Below are positions 27,444 to 35,571 of a stretch of DNA of 64,000 nucleotides, one piece after another. The DNA comes from Desulfovibrionaceae bacterium (GTDB lineage: Bacteria; Desulfobacterota; Desulfovibrionia; Desulfovibrionales; Desulfovibrionaceae): the NCBI GenBank assembly GCA_015709315.1, contig JACCQI010000011.1, positions 1-64,000 of the forward strand. Direction: 5' to 3'. Position 1 is the first letter of the stretch. Each line of letters starts with the position of its first letter. The notes under the pieces were generated by a model, which saw only the letters and a program-made list of their open reading frames with translations, ran no database searches and was not told the DNA's origin. Both the position numbers and the translations under genes were made by a program.

Positions 27444-27523
27444 AGAAAACAATATATTGTGCTATATCGAGCATAATCTTTCAGCGCTGGAAACACAGCC
27501 GTGAAAAAAAGGTGTCAAAATTG

Positions 27524-28099
27524 ATGAATGATGTTGCATGCATGAGGCTTGTCATGAAGGAGGGCGGCAGACGCTCGTGGTATTACCCGTTGCAGAAAGG
27601 CGTCTTCCTGCCCACTGCATCCGGCATGTCCGTCCGGGAATTCCTCCACGACGTGCTGCATTTCGACGATGCGTACATCGAGAGTACGGTCAGGACCATT
27701 TTTCTGAACAACAGTCCGGTGGACGACATCGACCGGACGCGAATCGCGGACGGGGACCGGCTGGCGCTCGGCAGCGCCATGCCCGGCCTGGTGGGCATCG
27801 TCATGGGCCGCGACAATCCCTTCAAGAGTTTTCGCAGCGACATTTCGGCCCGGGACGGGGCAACGGGAAGCAGCGGCGAGTCCATCTTCGTGGGGGTGAA
27901 GCTGTTCAGTTCCCTGGCCGCGGAGAGCGGGGCCGCAGTGCTTGAGCGGGGAGTGACCATGGACGCCTTGATGCTGGCCGATTTCCTGGCGGACAGGACG
28001 GACCAGGTGATCGACGCCGACGGCATGGACGGCGAGGCCCTGGTGGCCGCGCTGCGTGACGGCGGCGGGCGCATCGCAATCCGGGTTGAATTCAAGTAG
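27524..28099 (+). CDS. Beta-grasp-like protein divergent from aor (unknown)
   Basis: A 191-aa protein I do not recognise as a named family. Residues ~52-91 resemble the C-terminal half of MoaD: compare FLNNSPVDDIDRTRIADGDR and ALGSAMPGLVG with FVNSVRVDLDAEIKEGDR and GLFPPVGGG of the neighbouring carrier; but the chain continues for 100 residues, so no free GG terminus exists. The second half (~118-191) is a separate hydrophobic/acidic domain. ATG 27524 has AAAGGTG upstream. Being divergent from aor across 180 bp, it may serve in tungsten cofactor assembly; that is inference. Confidence 0.65.
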   Translation: MNDVACMRLVMKEGGRRSWYYPLQKGVFLPTASGMSVREFLHDVLHFDDAYIESTVRTIFLNNSPVDDIDRTRIADGDRLALGSAMPGLVGIVMGRDNPFKSFRSDISARDGATGSSGESIFVGVKLFSSLAAESGAAVLERGVTMDALMLADFLADRTDQVIDADGMDGEALVAALRDGGGRIAIRVEFK

Positions 28100-28126
28100 C
28101 CCGCCGAGCGGCCCGCAGGCAAGGTC

Positions 28127-28306
28127 ATGCCCGCCGAGGACGTGAAGGATCACCTGACGCAGCACCGGACGAACAAGGCGTTCGACCGCTACTTCCAGCA
28201 CAAGACCGTGCCGTCAACCAAAGCCCTCAACGCCATGGCCGACGCCCGGAAAAAGACCCGAAAGAAGGGCGAGGTCATTGATCTGAAGAAAGCCCAGAAC
28301 AAGTAA
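28127..28306 (+). CDS. Small basic ORF, possible remnant of a tyrosine recombinase C-terminus
   Basis: A 59-residue frame in phase with, and 27 bp after, the preceding gene. Its start DVKDHLTQHRTNKAFDRYF resembles the LxH-x8-Y end of tyrosine recombinases, followed by a Lys-rich tail; no catalytic Arg or HxxR is present. It faces the 3' end of tRNA-Val, where integrases normally lie. No Shine-Dalgarno is obvious. It may be a genuine small basic protein or an integrase fragment. Confidence 0.4.
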   Translation: MPAEDVKDHLTQHRTNKAFDRYFQHKTVPSTKALNAMADARKKTRKKGEVIDLKKAQNK

Positions 28307-28325
28307 ATCTTGTCCGGTACACACC

Positions 28326-28367
28326 CCGGTACAAGTCCGGTACAAGTCCGGTACAAGTCCGGTACAA
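28326..28367. repeat. 11-bp tandem repeat (CCGGTACAAGT, 3.8 copies)
   Basis: Four back-to-back units start at 28326, 28337, 28348 and 28359 (the last is truncated), with an isolated CCGGTACA copy at 28314. The units are identical. They lie between the small ORF and the terminator. This is too short and lacks spacers for a CRISPR array; a protein-binding iteron or slippage product is possible. Confidence 0.85.
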
Positions 28368-28368
28368 T

Positions 28369-28405
28369 AAAACGGGCCGTTTACTTTACGTAAACGGCCC
28401 GTTTT
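28369..28405. terminator. Perfect 16-bp inverted-repeat terminator
   Basis: AAAACGGGCCGTTTAC and its exact complement flank a 5-nt loop. Flanking A and T tracts allow termination in both directions: for the leftward tRNA transcript and for the rightward small ORF. Confidence 0.88.
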
Positions 28406-28418
28406 CTTTGGAAAAAGT

Positions 28419-28494
28419 GGTGGGCGATACGGGATTTGAACCTGTGACTTCCACCGTGTGAAGATGGCACTCTGACCAGCTGAGTTAATCGCCC
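28419..28494 (-). tRNA. tRNA-Val (anticodon CAC)
   Basis: The 76-nt cloverleaf has acceptor GGGCGAT/ATCGCCC, D stem ACTC/GAGT, anticodon stem CCATC/GGTGG with loop TTCACAC (anticodon CAC), and T arm ACAGG-TTCAAAT-CCCGT with one A-C mismatch. Discriminator A and an encoded CCA follow. It reads GTG codons. Confidence 0.95.
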
Positions 28495-28531
28495 ACTTGG
28501 TTCCTTGAGGTGTTCGTCTCAAGGGAGGATT

Positions 28532-28560
28532 TGTATATCCGCTCGAATCGCGGTTGGCAA
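28532..28560 (-). promoter_or_regulatory. Promoter of tRNA-Val
   Basis: On the minus strand TTGCCA (28560-28555) and TATACA (28537-28532) are separated by 17 bp, about 38 bp upstream of the mature tRNA 5' end. It lies directly after the rnfB stop codon. A 7-bp hairpin CCTTGAG/CTCAAGG (28503-28524) lies between promoter and tRNA. Confidence 0.65.
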
Positions 28561-28567
28561 CCATTTT

Positions 28568-30673
28568 TTACTGGTTTTTTAGACATTCTTCCGCATCGCA
28601 CGTCTGGCCCTCGGCCAGGTCGCGGTTGTAGCAGGTCAGGCCGCAGCGCAGGCAGCGGCATGTTTCGTGTTTTACCTGCTCCTCGTTGATGGCTCCCTCG
28701 ATCTCCTTGAAGGAGCAGGTCCGCTCGTCGCATTCGATGAGATGCGGCATGGTGGACCGCTCACGCAGGCCCACGTCGGGCACGTGGGTGAACATGGTGT
28801 AGTCGATCATGTCGCGCTGCATGTTCGCAGGCACGTGCGGCGCGCCCTCGTTGAGATATTGGTGGATGGACCGGGCCGCCTTGCGGCCTTCGCCCAGGGC
28901 GGTGATGACCAGGGCCGGGCCGGTGTGCATGTCGCCGCCGGTGAAGACGTGGGGCAGGGCGGTCTGCAGGGTGTCCGGGTCGGCGCCCAGGGTGCGCCAG
29001 CGGGTCTCCTCCAGGGTGCAGGTGCCGGAGTCGTCGTACAGGCAGGAGAGTTCCGGCTTCTGGCCGATGGCCGTGTACACGGTGTCCGCCTCTATCAGCG
29101 TTTCGGAGCCTTCGATGGGCACGGGCCTGCGGCGGCCCGAGGCGTCCGGTGCGCCGAGTTCCATCTGGATGTATTCCACATGGGTCACATGCCCGGCATC
29201 GTCCGTGACGATGCGCGTGGGGGCGGCCAGGAAGAGGTATTTGACGCCTTCCTCGTCGGCACCGATGATCTCATCCATGTTGGCGGGCATTTCGTCGCGG
29301 GTGCGGCGGTACATGAGGGTCACGTCCGCGTCCAGGCGCACGCTGGTGCGGGCCGCGTCGATGGCCGTGTTGCCGCCGCCGATGACCACCACCTTTTTGC
29401 CGATGCCGGTGTCCACGCCGAGTCCGACCTTGGTTAAAAATTCGGTGCCGGTGGATACGCCCACGGCGTCCTCGTTGTCGATGCGCAGGTTCAGGTTCAT
29501 CCATGCGCCGATGCCGAGGAACACGGCCTCGTAGCCGTCTTCGGCCAGGGATTCGAGGGAGAAGTCCTTGCCGAAGAATTGATTGAATTTCACGTCGATG
29601 CCCAGGCCGATGATGCCCTCGATCTCCCAGTCCAGAACCGCCTTGGGCAGCCGGTATTCCGGGATGCCGTAGCGCAGCTGGCCGCCGAGCTTGGGCATGG
29701 ACTCGAAGATGGTCGGTGCATGCCCCAGGCGGCGCAGGAAATAGGCGCAGGACAGTCCGGCCGGGCCGCCGCCGACAACGGCCACCTTGCGGCCCGTGTC
29801 CGGGGCGCAGGTGATGGGCAGCCGCGTGCCCGAGTTCATCTCCCAGTCCGCGGCAAAGCGCTTGATCATGTTGATGCCCACCGGCTCGTCCACATTGCCC
29901 CTCCGGCAAACGCCCTCGCAAGGGTGCGGGCATACCCGGCCGATGGACAGGGGCATGGGGATGCGTTCGCGGATGGTTTCGAGCGCCCCGGCGTAGTCGC
30001 CGCGCGAGACCTGCTCGATGTAGCGGGGGATGTTGATCTGGCCGGGACAGCGCTGGCGGCACGGGGCCAGGCAGTCGTTGACCTCGTTGACGTGAGTGAT
30101 GCGCGCGGTCATGCCCCAGATGGAGATCACCCCGCGCGGGCAGACCTGGGCGCAACTGCCGCAGGCGGTACACAGGTTCGGGTCCACCACGGGATAGCCG
30201 TTCGGCCCCATGGAGATGGCCCCGAACTGGCAGGCGGTCACGCAGGTGCCGTAGCCGAGGCATCCCTCGGGGCACATCTTTGCCCCGGAGTAGAGCAGGT
30301 GCTGGGCGCGGCAGTCCCTGGCCCCCTGGTACTGGTAGATTTCCTCGGCACGGACGCCGCCGGTGCAGTCCACGAAGGCGATCTGCTTTTCAGTGGCGGA
30401 AAAATCGAGCCCCATGATCCCGGCCACCTTGGCGGCCACGGAATCGCCGCCGATGACGCACACGTTGGCCCCGGCCTTGCCTTCGACCACGCCCTGGGCC
30501 GCGCCGGCGCAGCCAGGAAATCCGCAGCCGCCGCAGTTGGCCCCGGCCAGCACCGATTCCACTTGTGCGATGCGCGGGTCTTCGTAGACGTAGAGCAGCT
30601 TGGAGGCCACGGCCAGGATGACGGCGGCCGTCAGGCCGATGCCGAAGAGGACGAGTACGGAAGCTGTTATCAT
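28568..30673 (-). CDS. rnfB: RnfB fused to a GltD-like flavoprotein oxidoreductase
   Basis: A 701-aa protein, more than twice the usual RnfB. Residues 1-25 are a membrane helix; C47, C50, C55 and C72 form the RnfB [4Fe-4S] motif; ~134-178 is a two-cluster ferredoxin domain. From ~200 it becomes a glutamate-synthase small-subunit type module: N-terminal cysteines (C201, C205, C209; CPHPCEGVC), FAD loop GGGPAG at ~301 and a second dinucleotide loop GGGNTAIDAA at ~432. A Cys-rich tail (~648-697) follows. RnfB receives electrons from ferredoxin; the added module could exchange them with NAD(P)H. Last gene of the rnf operon. Confidence 0.93.
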   Translation of the reverse strand: MITASVLVLFGIGLTAAVILAVASKLLYVYEDPRIAQVESVLAGANCGGCGFPGCAGAAQGVVEGKAGANVCVIGGDSVAAKVAGIMGLDFSATEKQIAFVDCTGGVRAEEIYQYQGARDCRAQHLLYSGAKMCPEGCLGYGTCVTACQFGAISMGPNGYPVVDPNLCTACGSCAQVCPRGVISIWGMTARITHVNEVNDCLAPCRQRCPGQINIPRYIEQVSRGDYAGALETIRERIPMPLSIGRVCPHPCEGVCRRGNVDEPVGINMIKRFAADWEMNSGTRLPITCAPDTGRKVAVVGGGPAGLSCAYFLRRLGHAPTIFESMPKLGGQLRYGIPEYRLPKAVLDWEIEGIIGLGIDVKFNQFFGKDFSLESLAEDGYEAVFLGIGAWMNLNLRIDNEDAVGVSTGTEFLTKVGLGVDTGIGKKVVVIGGGNTAIDAARTSVRLDADVTLMYRRTRDEMPANMDEIIGADEEGVKYLFLAAPTRIVTDDAGHVTHVEYIQMELGAPDASGRRRPVPIEGSETLIEADTVYTAIGQKPELSCLYDDSGTCTLEETRWRTLGADPDTLQTALPHVFTGGDMHTGPALVITALGEGRKAARSIHQYLNEGAPHVPANMQRDMIDYTMFTHVPDVGLRERSTMPHLIECDERTCSFKEIEGAINEEQVKHETCRCLRCGLTCYNRDLAEGQTCDAEECLKNQ

Positions 30674-30685
30674 TGCGTCAAACTC

Positions 30686-31261
30686 CTAGGAGGCCATGCC
30701 CTTGAAGGCGAAGAAGGCCAGCGACATGAGACCGGCCATGATGAGGCCGAGCGGGGTTCCCTTCATGGATATGGGCACGCGGGCCAGGTCCAGGCGCTCG
30801 CGGATGGACGCCAGGACCACCAGGGCGAGCATGAAACCCAGGCCCGAGGCCACGGAAAAGATGAGCGTTTCGAGCAGGGTGAACTCCTCGCGCTGGCAGA
30901 TGATGGCGATGCCGAGCACGGCGCAGTTGGTGGTGATCAGCGGCAGGAAGATGCCCAGCGACTTGTAGAGCGGCGGGATGACCTTTTTCAGGAACAGCTC
31001 CACGAACTGCACCAGGGCGGCGATGACCAGGATGAAGGCGATGGTCTGGAGATAGCCGAGGTCGTTGGGGGCGAGCAGGAATTTTTGCACGCACCAGGTG
31101 ATGACTGCGGCCATGGCGGCCACGAAGACCACGGCCAGGCCCATGCCGATGGCCACGCCCGATTCCTTGGACGTGCCGATGAACGGGCAGTTGCCCAGGT
31201 ACTGCGCCAACACGATGTTGTTGACGAAGATGGCGGCGATGACGAGTACGAAGTAATCCAT
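30686..31261 (-). CDS. rnfA: Rnf complex subunit A
   Basis: The 191-aa integral membrane protein has six predicted helices, with NNIVLAQYLGNCPFIG near the start and the TTNCAVLG half of the inverted pair. RnfA and RnfE are inverted paralogues whose cysteines hold a [2Fe-2S] cluster inside the membrane. It is followed 12 bp later by rnfB. Confidence 0.95.
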   Translation of the reverse strand: MDYFVLVIAAIFVNNIVLAQYLGNCPFIGTSKESGVAIGMGLAVVFVAAMAAVITWCVQKFLLAPNDLGYLQTIAFILVIAALVQFVELFLKKVIPPLYKSLGIFLPLITTNCAVLGIAIICQREEFTLLETLIFSVASGLGFMLALVVLASIRERLDLARVPISMKGTPLGLIMAGLMSLAFFAFKGMAS

Positions 31262-31270
31262 GGCGTCCTC

Positions 31271-31948
31271 CTACGCTCCCGGCTTGGTGGCGCACATGCC
31301 GCAGGTCTTGCAGTCGTGGACCGGCCCCTGGACGGCTTCCAGCCCCTTGGTCCGGCGTTGCCAGTTGGTGAAGGCGTTCATGGCCGCGAGCAGCACGCCC
31401 AGGCAGACGAATGCGCCGGGTGCCTCGACCATGAACCGGACAGGCTCGAACCAGTCGCTCAGGACCTGCATGCCGAACCATTGGCCGGTTCCCAGCAGTT
31501 CCCGGATGGAGCCGAGGAAGGTCAACGATATGGTGAAGCCTATGCCCATGCCCAGGCCGTCGGCCACGGACAGGAGAACCGGATTCTTGGAGGCGAACGC
31601 CTCGGCCCGGCCCAGGATGATGCAGTTGACCACGATGAGCGGGACGAAGATGCCGAGCTGCTGGTAGAGCGGGTAGGCGTACGCCTGCATGAGCAGCTCC
31701 ACGCAGACCACCAGGGAGGCGGCCACCACGATGAAGCAGGCGATGCGGACCTTGGCCGGGATGACCTTGCGGAGCAGCGAGACCAGCAAGTTGGACAGGG
31801 CGAGCACGAAGATGACGGCCATGCCCATGCCGAAGCCGTTGTAGGCGGTCTTGGTCACGGCCAGCACCGGGCACAGGCCCAGGACCAGCTTGAACGGCGG
31901 CAGGTCCTTCCACAGCCCCTTGGAGAATTCCTTCCAGAGTGAACTCAT
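31271..31948 (-). CDS. rnfE: Rnf complex subunit E
   Basis: The 225-aa membrane protein is homologous to RnfA, with LGLCPVLAVT and VNCIILGRAEAFA, the two Cys-containing half-motifs. The C-terminus extends into a Cys-rich tail (CKTCGMCATKPGA) that is not needed by the core fold and could bind a metal. It is located between rnfG and rnfA. Confidence 0.95.
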   Translation of the reverse strand: MSSLWKEFSKGLWKDLPPFKLVLGLCPVLAVTKTAYNGFGMGMAVIFVLALSNLLVSLLRKVIPAKVRIACFIVVAASLVVCVELLMQAYAYPLYQQLGIFVPLIVVNCIILGRAEAFASKNPVLLSVADGLGMGIGFTISLTFLGSIRELLGTGQWFGMQVLSDWFEPVRFMVEAPGAFVCLGVLLAAMNAFTNWQRRTKGLEAVQGPVHDCKTCGMCATKPGA

Positions 31949-31957
31949 AAGCGTATC

Positions 31958-32536
31958 CTACGAACCCCAGGCGTCGGGGAGCTTGTCCTTGATCGTGTTG
32001 AAAATCTTTACGGCCTCGTTCACGGCGGCCACGGTTCCGGTGGAGGAGATGGTCGCGCCGGATATGGCCTGTATGTCGCCGCCCGATTTGCTCAGGGCGA
32101 TGGTTTCCGTGGAGTGCCGGCGGAACTGGTTGCGGAAGTCCGGTTCCACAACGCGCGCGCCCAGGCCGGGCGTTTCCTTGAGGGTGGTGATGCCGATGCC
32201 CTGCAATTTGTCTCCGTCGGTGGTGAAGCCGACCATGACGCCGATGTCGCCGCCGTAGCCCTTGCCGAAGGTCTCGAAGGCCACGCCGGTCAGCTTGCCC
32301 GCCTTCATCACCGGGAAGATCGTGACCGGGCCGCCCGGCGTGTCGAAGGCCTTGCGGTCCTTGACCGGGTTGTTGTCGTAGCCGGTGAATATCTGTTCCA
32401 GGGCCGGACCTTGCACGTAGGTCAGGACCTGCTCTTCGATGCGAGCGCTGGTGGCCTGGCGGACCGTGGCCAGGGTCAGGCCGGACAGGCCGCAGATGAG
32501 CGACAGGACCACGACCATTTTGATCATCTCTTTCAT
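31958..32536 (-). CDS. rnfG: Rnf complex subunit G (covalent FMN protein)
   Basis: The 192-aa protein has an N-terminal membrane helix and a periplasmic FMN-binding domain. AISGATISS carries the SGAT flavinylation motif whose Thr links FMN by phosphoester after ApbE action. GIGITTLKETPGLGARV is the other conserved segment. No apbE gene is in the window. Start overlaps the rnfD stop by 4 nt. Confidence 0.95.
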   Translation of the reverse strand: MKEMIKMVVVLSLICGLSGLTLATVRQATSARIEEQVLTYVQGPALEQIFTGYDNNPVKDRKAFDTPGGPVTIFPVMKAGKLTGVAFETFGKGYGGDIGVMVGFTTDGDKLQGIGITTLKETPGLGARVVEPDFRNQFRRHSTETIALSKSGGDIQAISGATISSTGTVAAVNEAVKIFNTIKDKLPDAWGS

Positions 32537-33513
32537 CGCGCGTCCTCCTCGTCGAAGAAGGAGTATGGGCCGCCGAAGGGCTTGGGCCGGATGCGGTCGA
32601 GCAGCGGGGTGAACAGGTTGGCCAGCAGGATGGCGAAGGGCACGCCGTCGGGGTAGATGCCGTACACCCTGATGACGATGACCATGGCCCCGGCCATGAT
32701 GCCGAAGAGCAGGGCCGGGAGGGAACCCAGCGGGGACGAGGATTCGTCCGTGGCCAGGAAGAACGCGCCGAAGATTGCGCCGCCCGCCAGCAGGTGGAAC
32801 AGGGGCGGGGCGTAGGCTGCCGGGTCCAGGAGCCGGTAGATCAGGGCCGTGGCGAGCAGGCCGCCGATGAATCCGGCCGGGATATGCCAGCTTATGTGGC
32901 GGCGCAGGAGCAGGTAGGCCCCGCCCGCGAGCAGGGCGATGATCTGGATTTCGCCCAGTCCGCCGAGCTGATGCCCCATGAGCAGGGAAACGGGGTCGAG
33001 GGACGAGACCGCGTCAACGCCGAAATATTTGAGCTGCTGCAGCGGTGGCGGCAGGTCGGACATGAGCATGGTGGCGTTGGTGTCCATGAAGGCGGGCCAG
33101 GAAATCCGGCACAAGGCCCAGCCCACCAGGGGAGGCGACAGCGGGTTGCCGCCCAGTCCGCCGAAGATCATCTTGCCGAGCCCGATGCAGGCGGCGGAGC
33201 CGATGGCCACCAGCCACCAGGGGGCCGAGGCCGGAAGCAGGAAGGCGAAGAGCAGGCCCGTGACCAGGGCGCTGTAGTCGTCAACGGTCTGTTCCCGCTT
33301 CATGAGCCGGTTGCAGGCCGCTTCGGCGAGCACGGCCGTGGCGCAGGACAGGGCCATGACCCGGAGGGCGTCCGTGCCGAACGCGATGACGGCCATGACC
33401 GCCGCCGGAAGCAGGGCGACCAGGGTGTCGAGCACATACCGCCGCAACGTGCGGCCGCAGTGGATGTGGGGCGGGACCGCAACGGTCAGGATGGGCGTGA
33501 GCGGCTTCAGCAT
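32533..33513 (-). CDS. rnfD: Rnf complex subunit D
   Basis: The 326-aa membrane protein of the NqrB/RnfD family has about nine or ten helices and GGLGGNPLSPPLVGWAL, the family core. At the position where RnfD proteins have D-G-[IV]-S-x-A-T-P for covalent FMN, this one reads DAVSSLDP: the flavin-accepting Thr is Asp. Its ATG shares one base with the rnfC stop. It may therefore lack the covalent flavin. Confidence 0.94.
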   Translation of the reverse strand: MLKPLTPILTVAVPPHIHCGRTLRRYVLDTLVALLPAAVMAVIAFGTDALRVMALSCATAVLAEAACNRLMKREQTVDDYSALVTGLLFAFLLPASAPWWLVAIGSAACIGLGKMIFGGLGGNPLSPPLVGWALCRISWPAFMDTNATMLMSDLPPPLQQLKYFGVDAVSSLDPVSLLMGHQLGGLGEIQIIALLAGGAYLLLRRHISWHIPAGFIGGLLATALIYRLLDPAAYAPPLFHLLAGGAIFGAFFLATDESSSPLGSLPALLFGIMAGAMVIVIRVYGIYPDGVPFAILLANLFTPLLDRIRPKPFGGPYSFFDEEDAR

Positions 33514-34703
33514 CAGGATTCTCCGTCGGTTGCGTCGGTTTCGGTTCGGGGTTCCTTGTCCGCGTCGGCCAGCAGGGCCAGTTCGTACTTGGCCAGCCGG
33601 ATGTACTGGAGCAGGGGGCGTTGCGCCTTGCACCAGTAGGCGCACAGGCCGCATTCCATGCAGGAGTGTATGTGGAACGCCTCGGCCCGGCGGAACTGCT
33701 TGAACTCGGCGCACCGGCTGATCATGCCGGGCATGATCCGGGCCGGGCAGTGGCGTTCGCACTGGCCGCATCCCAGGCAGGGGTTGTCGGTCACGGCGGC
33801 GCTTTCGCTCCGGCGCAGGATGTGCAATCCGCTGGCGTCCTTGTCCACGCCCTGTTCGAGGTTCACGGCCGCCAGCCCGCGCAGGGGGCCGCCGATCACG
33901 ACCCGGTCGCCGGGCTGGACCGATGCGCCGGATTCGGCCGTGAGAAAGCCGACCGGCGTGCCCACGACCACCAGTTGGTTGCTGTCGCCGATGGTCATGA
34001 CGGTTTCGGTGAGGGGGCGGCCGGTCTCGGCCGCGCGTCCGATGAGATAGAGGTCCTTGACCGACAGGATGCTGATGTCGTCCGGCCGCGAGCCGGGAAT
34101 GATCTCCCTGCCGGTCACGGTCTTGATGACCAGTGGGTCGAGGCCGTTGGGGTAGACGGGCGTCACATGCGTGACCGTGCAGTTGGCAAAGGCGTTGGCC
34201 TTGTTGCCCTTGGCCACCACTTGGAAGAGCTTGGACGGCTCGACGATCCGTTTGACCAGGTCCAGGCCGATTTCCAGGGTCTTGCGGTAGTCGCGCAGCA
34301 GCGGCTCGAAGATGGAGATGCCCGGCTCGGGCGGCACCGCGTTGATAATCAGGGTCTGGGCGGGATACAGGTTGCGCGTGTTGACGCCCCGGTCCCTGAG
34401 CCATTGCCGGAGTTCGTCGCCCTTGCCGGTGCAGGGGGCCGAGGCCGGGGCCTTGTCGTCGCCGGTGACCTCGATGCGCATGGCGTGAGGCGTGATCTCC
34501 CGGATGCGGCCTGACAGGGGGGCGTGCATGTCGCCGTCGAAGTCGTTGTCGGCCGTGGATACCTTGGTCCCGTTCAGGACCTGGTCGTCCACGCCCAGAA
34601 GGGGCGTCTGACCGGACAGCGGGAGGTTCACCATGTCGGGCCGGGGAGCCTTGGTCAGCGGCCCGGTTTCCCCGGTCTGGAGGTCGAAATTGAATCTGGT
34701 CAT
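33513..34703 (-). CDS. rnfC: Rnf complex subunit C
   Basis: The 396-aa peripheral subunit ends with two [4Fe-4S] motifs, CLGCGQCERHCP and CMECGLCAYWC, after a SLBB-like region and the GPLRGL stretch. In NAD-linked Rnf complexes RnfC binds NADH and FMN. ATG 34703 gives MTRFNFDLQTG, 11 bp after the cytochrome gene; an upstream in-frame ATG would overlap that gene. It is rather short for the family (often 430 or more aa). Confidence 0.92.
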   Translation of the reverse strand: MTRFNFDLQTGETGPLTKAPRPDMVNLPLSGQTPLLGVDDQVLNGTKVSTADNDFDGDMHAPLSGRIREITPHAMRIEVTGDDKAPASAPCTGKGDELRQWLRDRGVNTRNLYPAQTLIINAVPPEPGISIFEPLLRDYRKTLEIGLDLVKRIVEPSKLFQVVAKGNKANAFANCTVTHVTPVYPNGLDPLVIKTVTGREIIPGSRPDDISILSVKDLYLIGRAAETGRPLTETVMTIGDSNQLVVVGTPVGFLTAESGASVQPGDRVVIGGPLRGLAAVNLEQGVDKDASGLHILRRSESAAVTDNPCLGCGQCERHCPARIMPGMISRCAEFKQFRRAEAFHIHSCMECGLCAYWCKAQRPLLQYIRLAKYELALLADADKEPRTETDATDGES

Positions 34704-34714
34704 GTGTCCGGTTC

Positions 34715-35455
34715 CTATTTCATATGGCATTGGTAGCAGGCGTCGTCCCCGGACGGGCCCGCGCCTTTTTCCTCGTGGCAGCCCATGCACTGGCCGTGGA
34801 AGGCGTTCATGGTGGTGGGCAGCATCTGGTCGACGGGGGTGGCGTGGCAGTCGGAACAGGCGCGCGTTTCGGATTCGGCGGCCGTTTCCTTTTTGCGCAC
34901 GTGGCAGTTGGAACAGCCCGCGAGGCCCTCGTCGTACATATCAGAATGACAGTCGGAGCAACGTGCGTGGGCGGCGTCGCGCAGACTGGAAGCGGAAGCG
35001 GAGCCGTCCGTGTGACAGTTGGAGCACGCCTGCGGTTCCGGCTCGATGGACGCATCATGATGACAACTCTGGCAGTCGCCGCCGGTCAGGTCGTCGGCGT
35101 GCTCGTCGTGATTGAAGCGGTCGATGGAGGCGGCCGGGTGGTGGCAGGAGCGGCACAGCGAGTCGTCAAGGGTCGTTTGGTGTTCGGCCGCAAACGCAGC
35201 GTCGAATTTGGCCGCGTGACAGTTTGTGCAGGCCGGGGGATTCGGGTCGTTGCCGGTGGTGTGGTGGCAGTCGCCGCATTGGCCGTCCATGGTGTCGGAA
35301 TGGGCCACGTGGTTGAGAATGACCTTGCCGCCCTTGTTGTCCAGGAGGACACGAAGCGGAACTTCCTCCGAAGAGGCTGGGATCAGATACCCCCCCAGGG
35401 CAATCAGCAGGAGGAGCGCCGTAGCGACTGTTATTGGCAGATACCGTTTGTGCAA
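34715..35455 (-). CDS. Membrane-anchored decaheme c-type cytochrome of the rnf operon
   Basis: The 246-aa protein has one N-terminal helix (~5-25, signal anchor) and ten CxxCH heme motifs in about 170 residues, with extra His residues for bis-His ligation. It faces the periplasm. Start TTG 35455 has GAGG 8 nt upstream; the longer frame to 35629 lacks the family look. As first gene of the rnf operon it probably exchanges electrons between the Rnf complex and periplasmic cytochrome c3, as proposed for Desulfovibrio. Confidence 0.9.
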   Translation of the reverse strand: MHKRYLPITVATALLLLIALGGYLIPASSEEVPLRVLLDNKGGKVILNHVAHSDTMDGQCGDCHHTTGNDPNPPACTNCHAAKFDAAFAAEHQTTLDDSLCRSCHHPAASIDRFNHDEHADDLTGGDCQSCHHDASIEPEPQACSNCHTDGSASASSLRDAAHARCSDCHSDMYDEGLAGCSNCHVRKKETAAESETRACSDCHATPVDQMLPTTMNAFHGQCMGCHEEKGAGPSGDDACYQCHMK

Positions 35456-35571
35456 TGAATCAACCTCTGCTTTCGTGCGTAATGCATATTTGTAGCTGAA
35501 AAATTGGGGTTTCGTCCATACCCTACTCGGGAAGTGCCGTTCGAGTAAACAGTCAAGTCGTTGCCGGGCGG

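Noticed and set aside
28314-28367. Possible CRISPR or iteron array
   Set aside because: Units of 11 bp abut without spacers and no cas or rep gene is near; kept only as a tandem repeat.
28500-28567. Rnf operon terminator
   Set aside because: The short stems here lack T runs and the stretch is better explained as the tRNA promoter region.
29579-31942. A 787-codon plus-strand frame opposite rnfB, rnfA and rnfE
   Set aside because: Shadow of high-GC codon use; no motif and opposite to conserved Rnf subunits.
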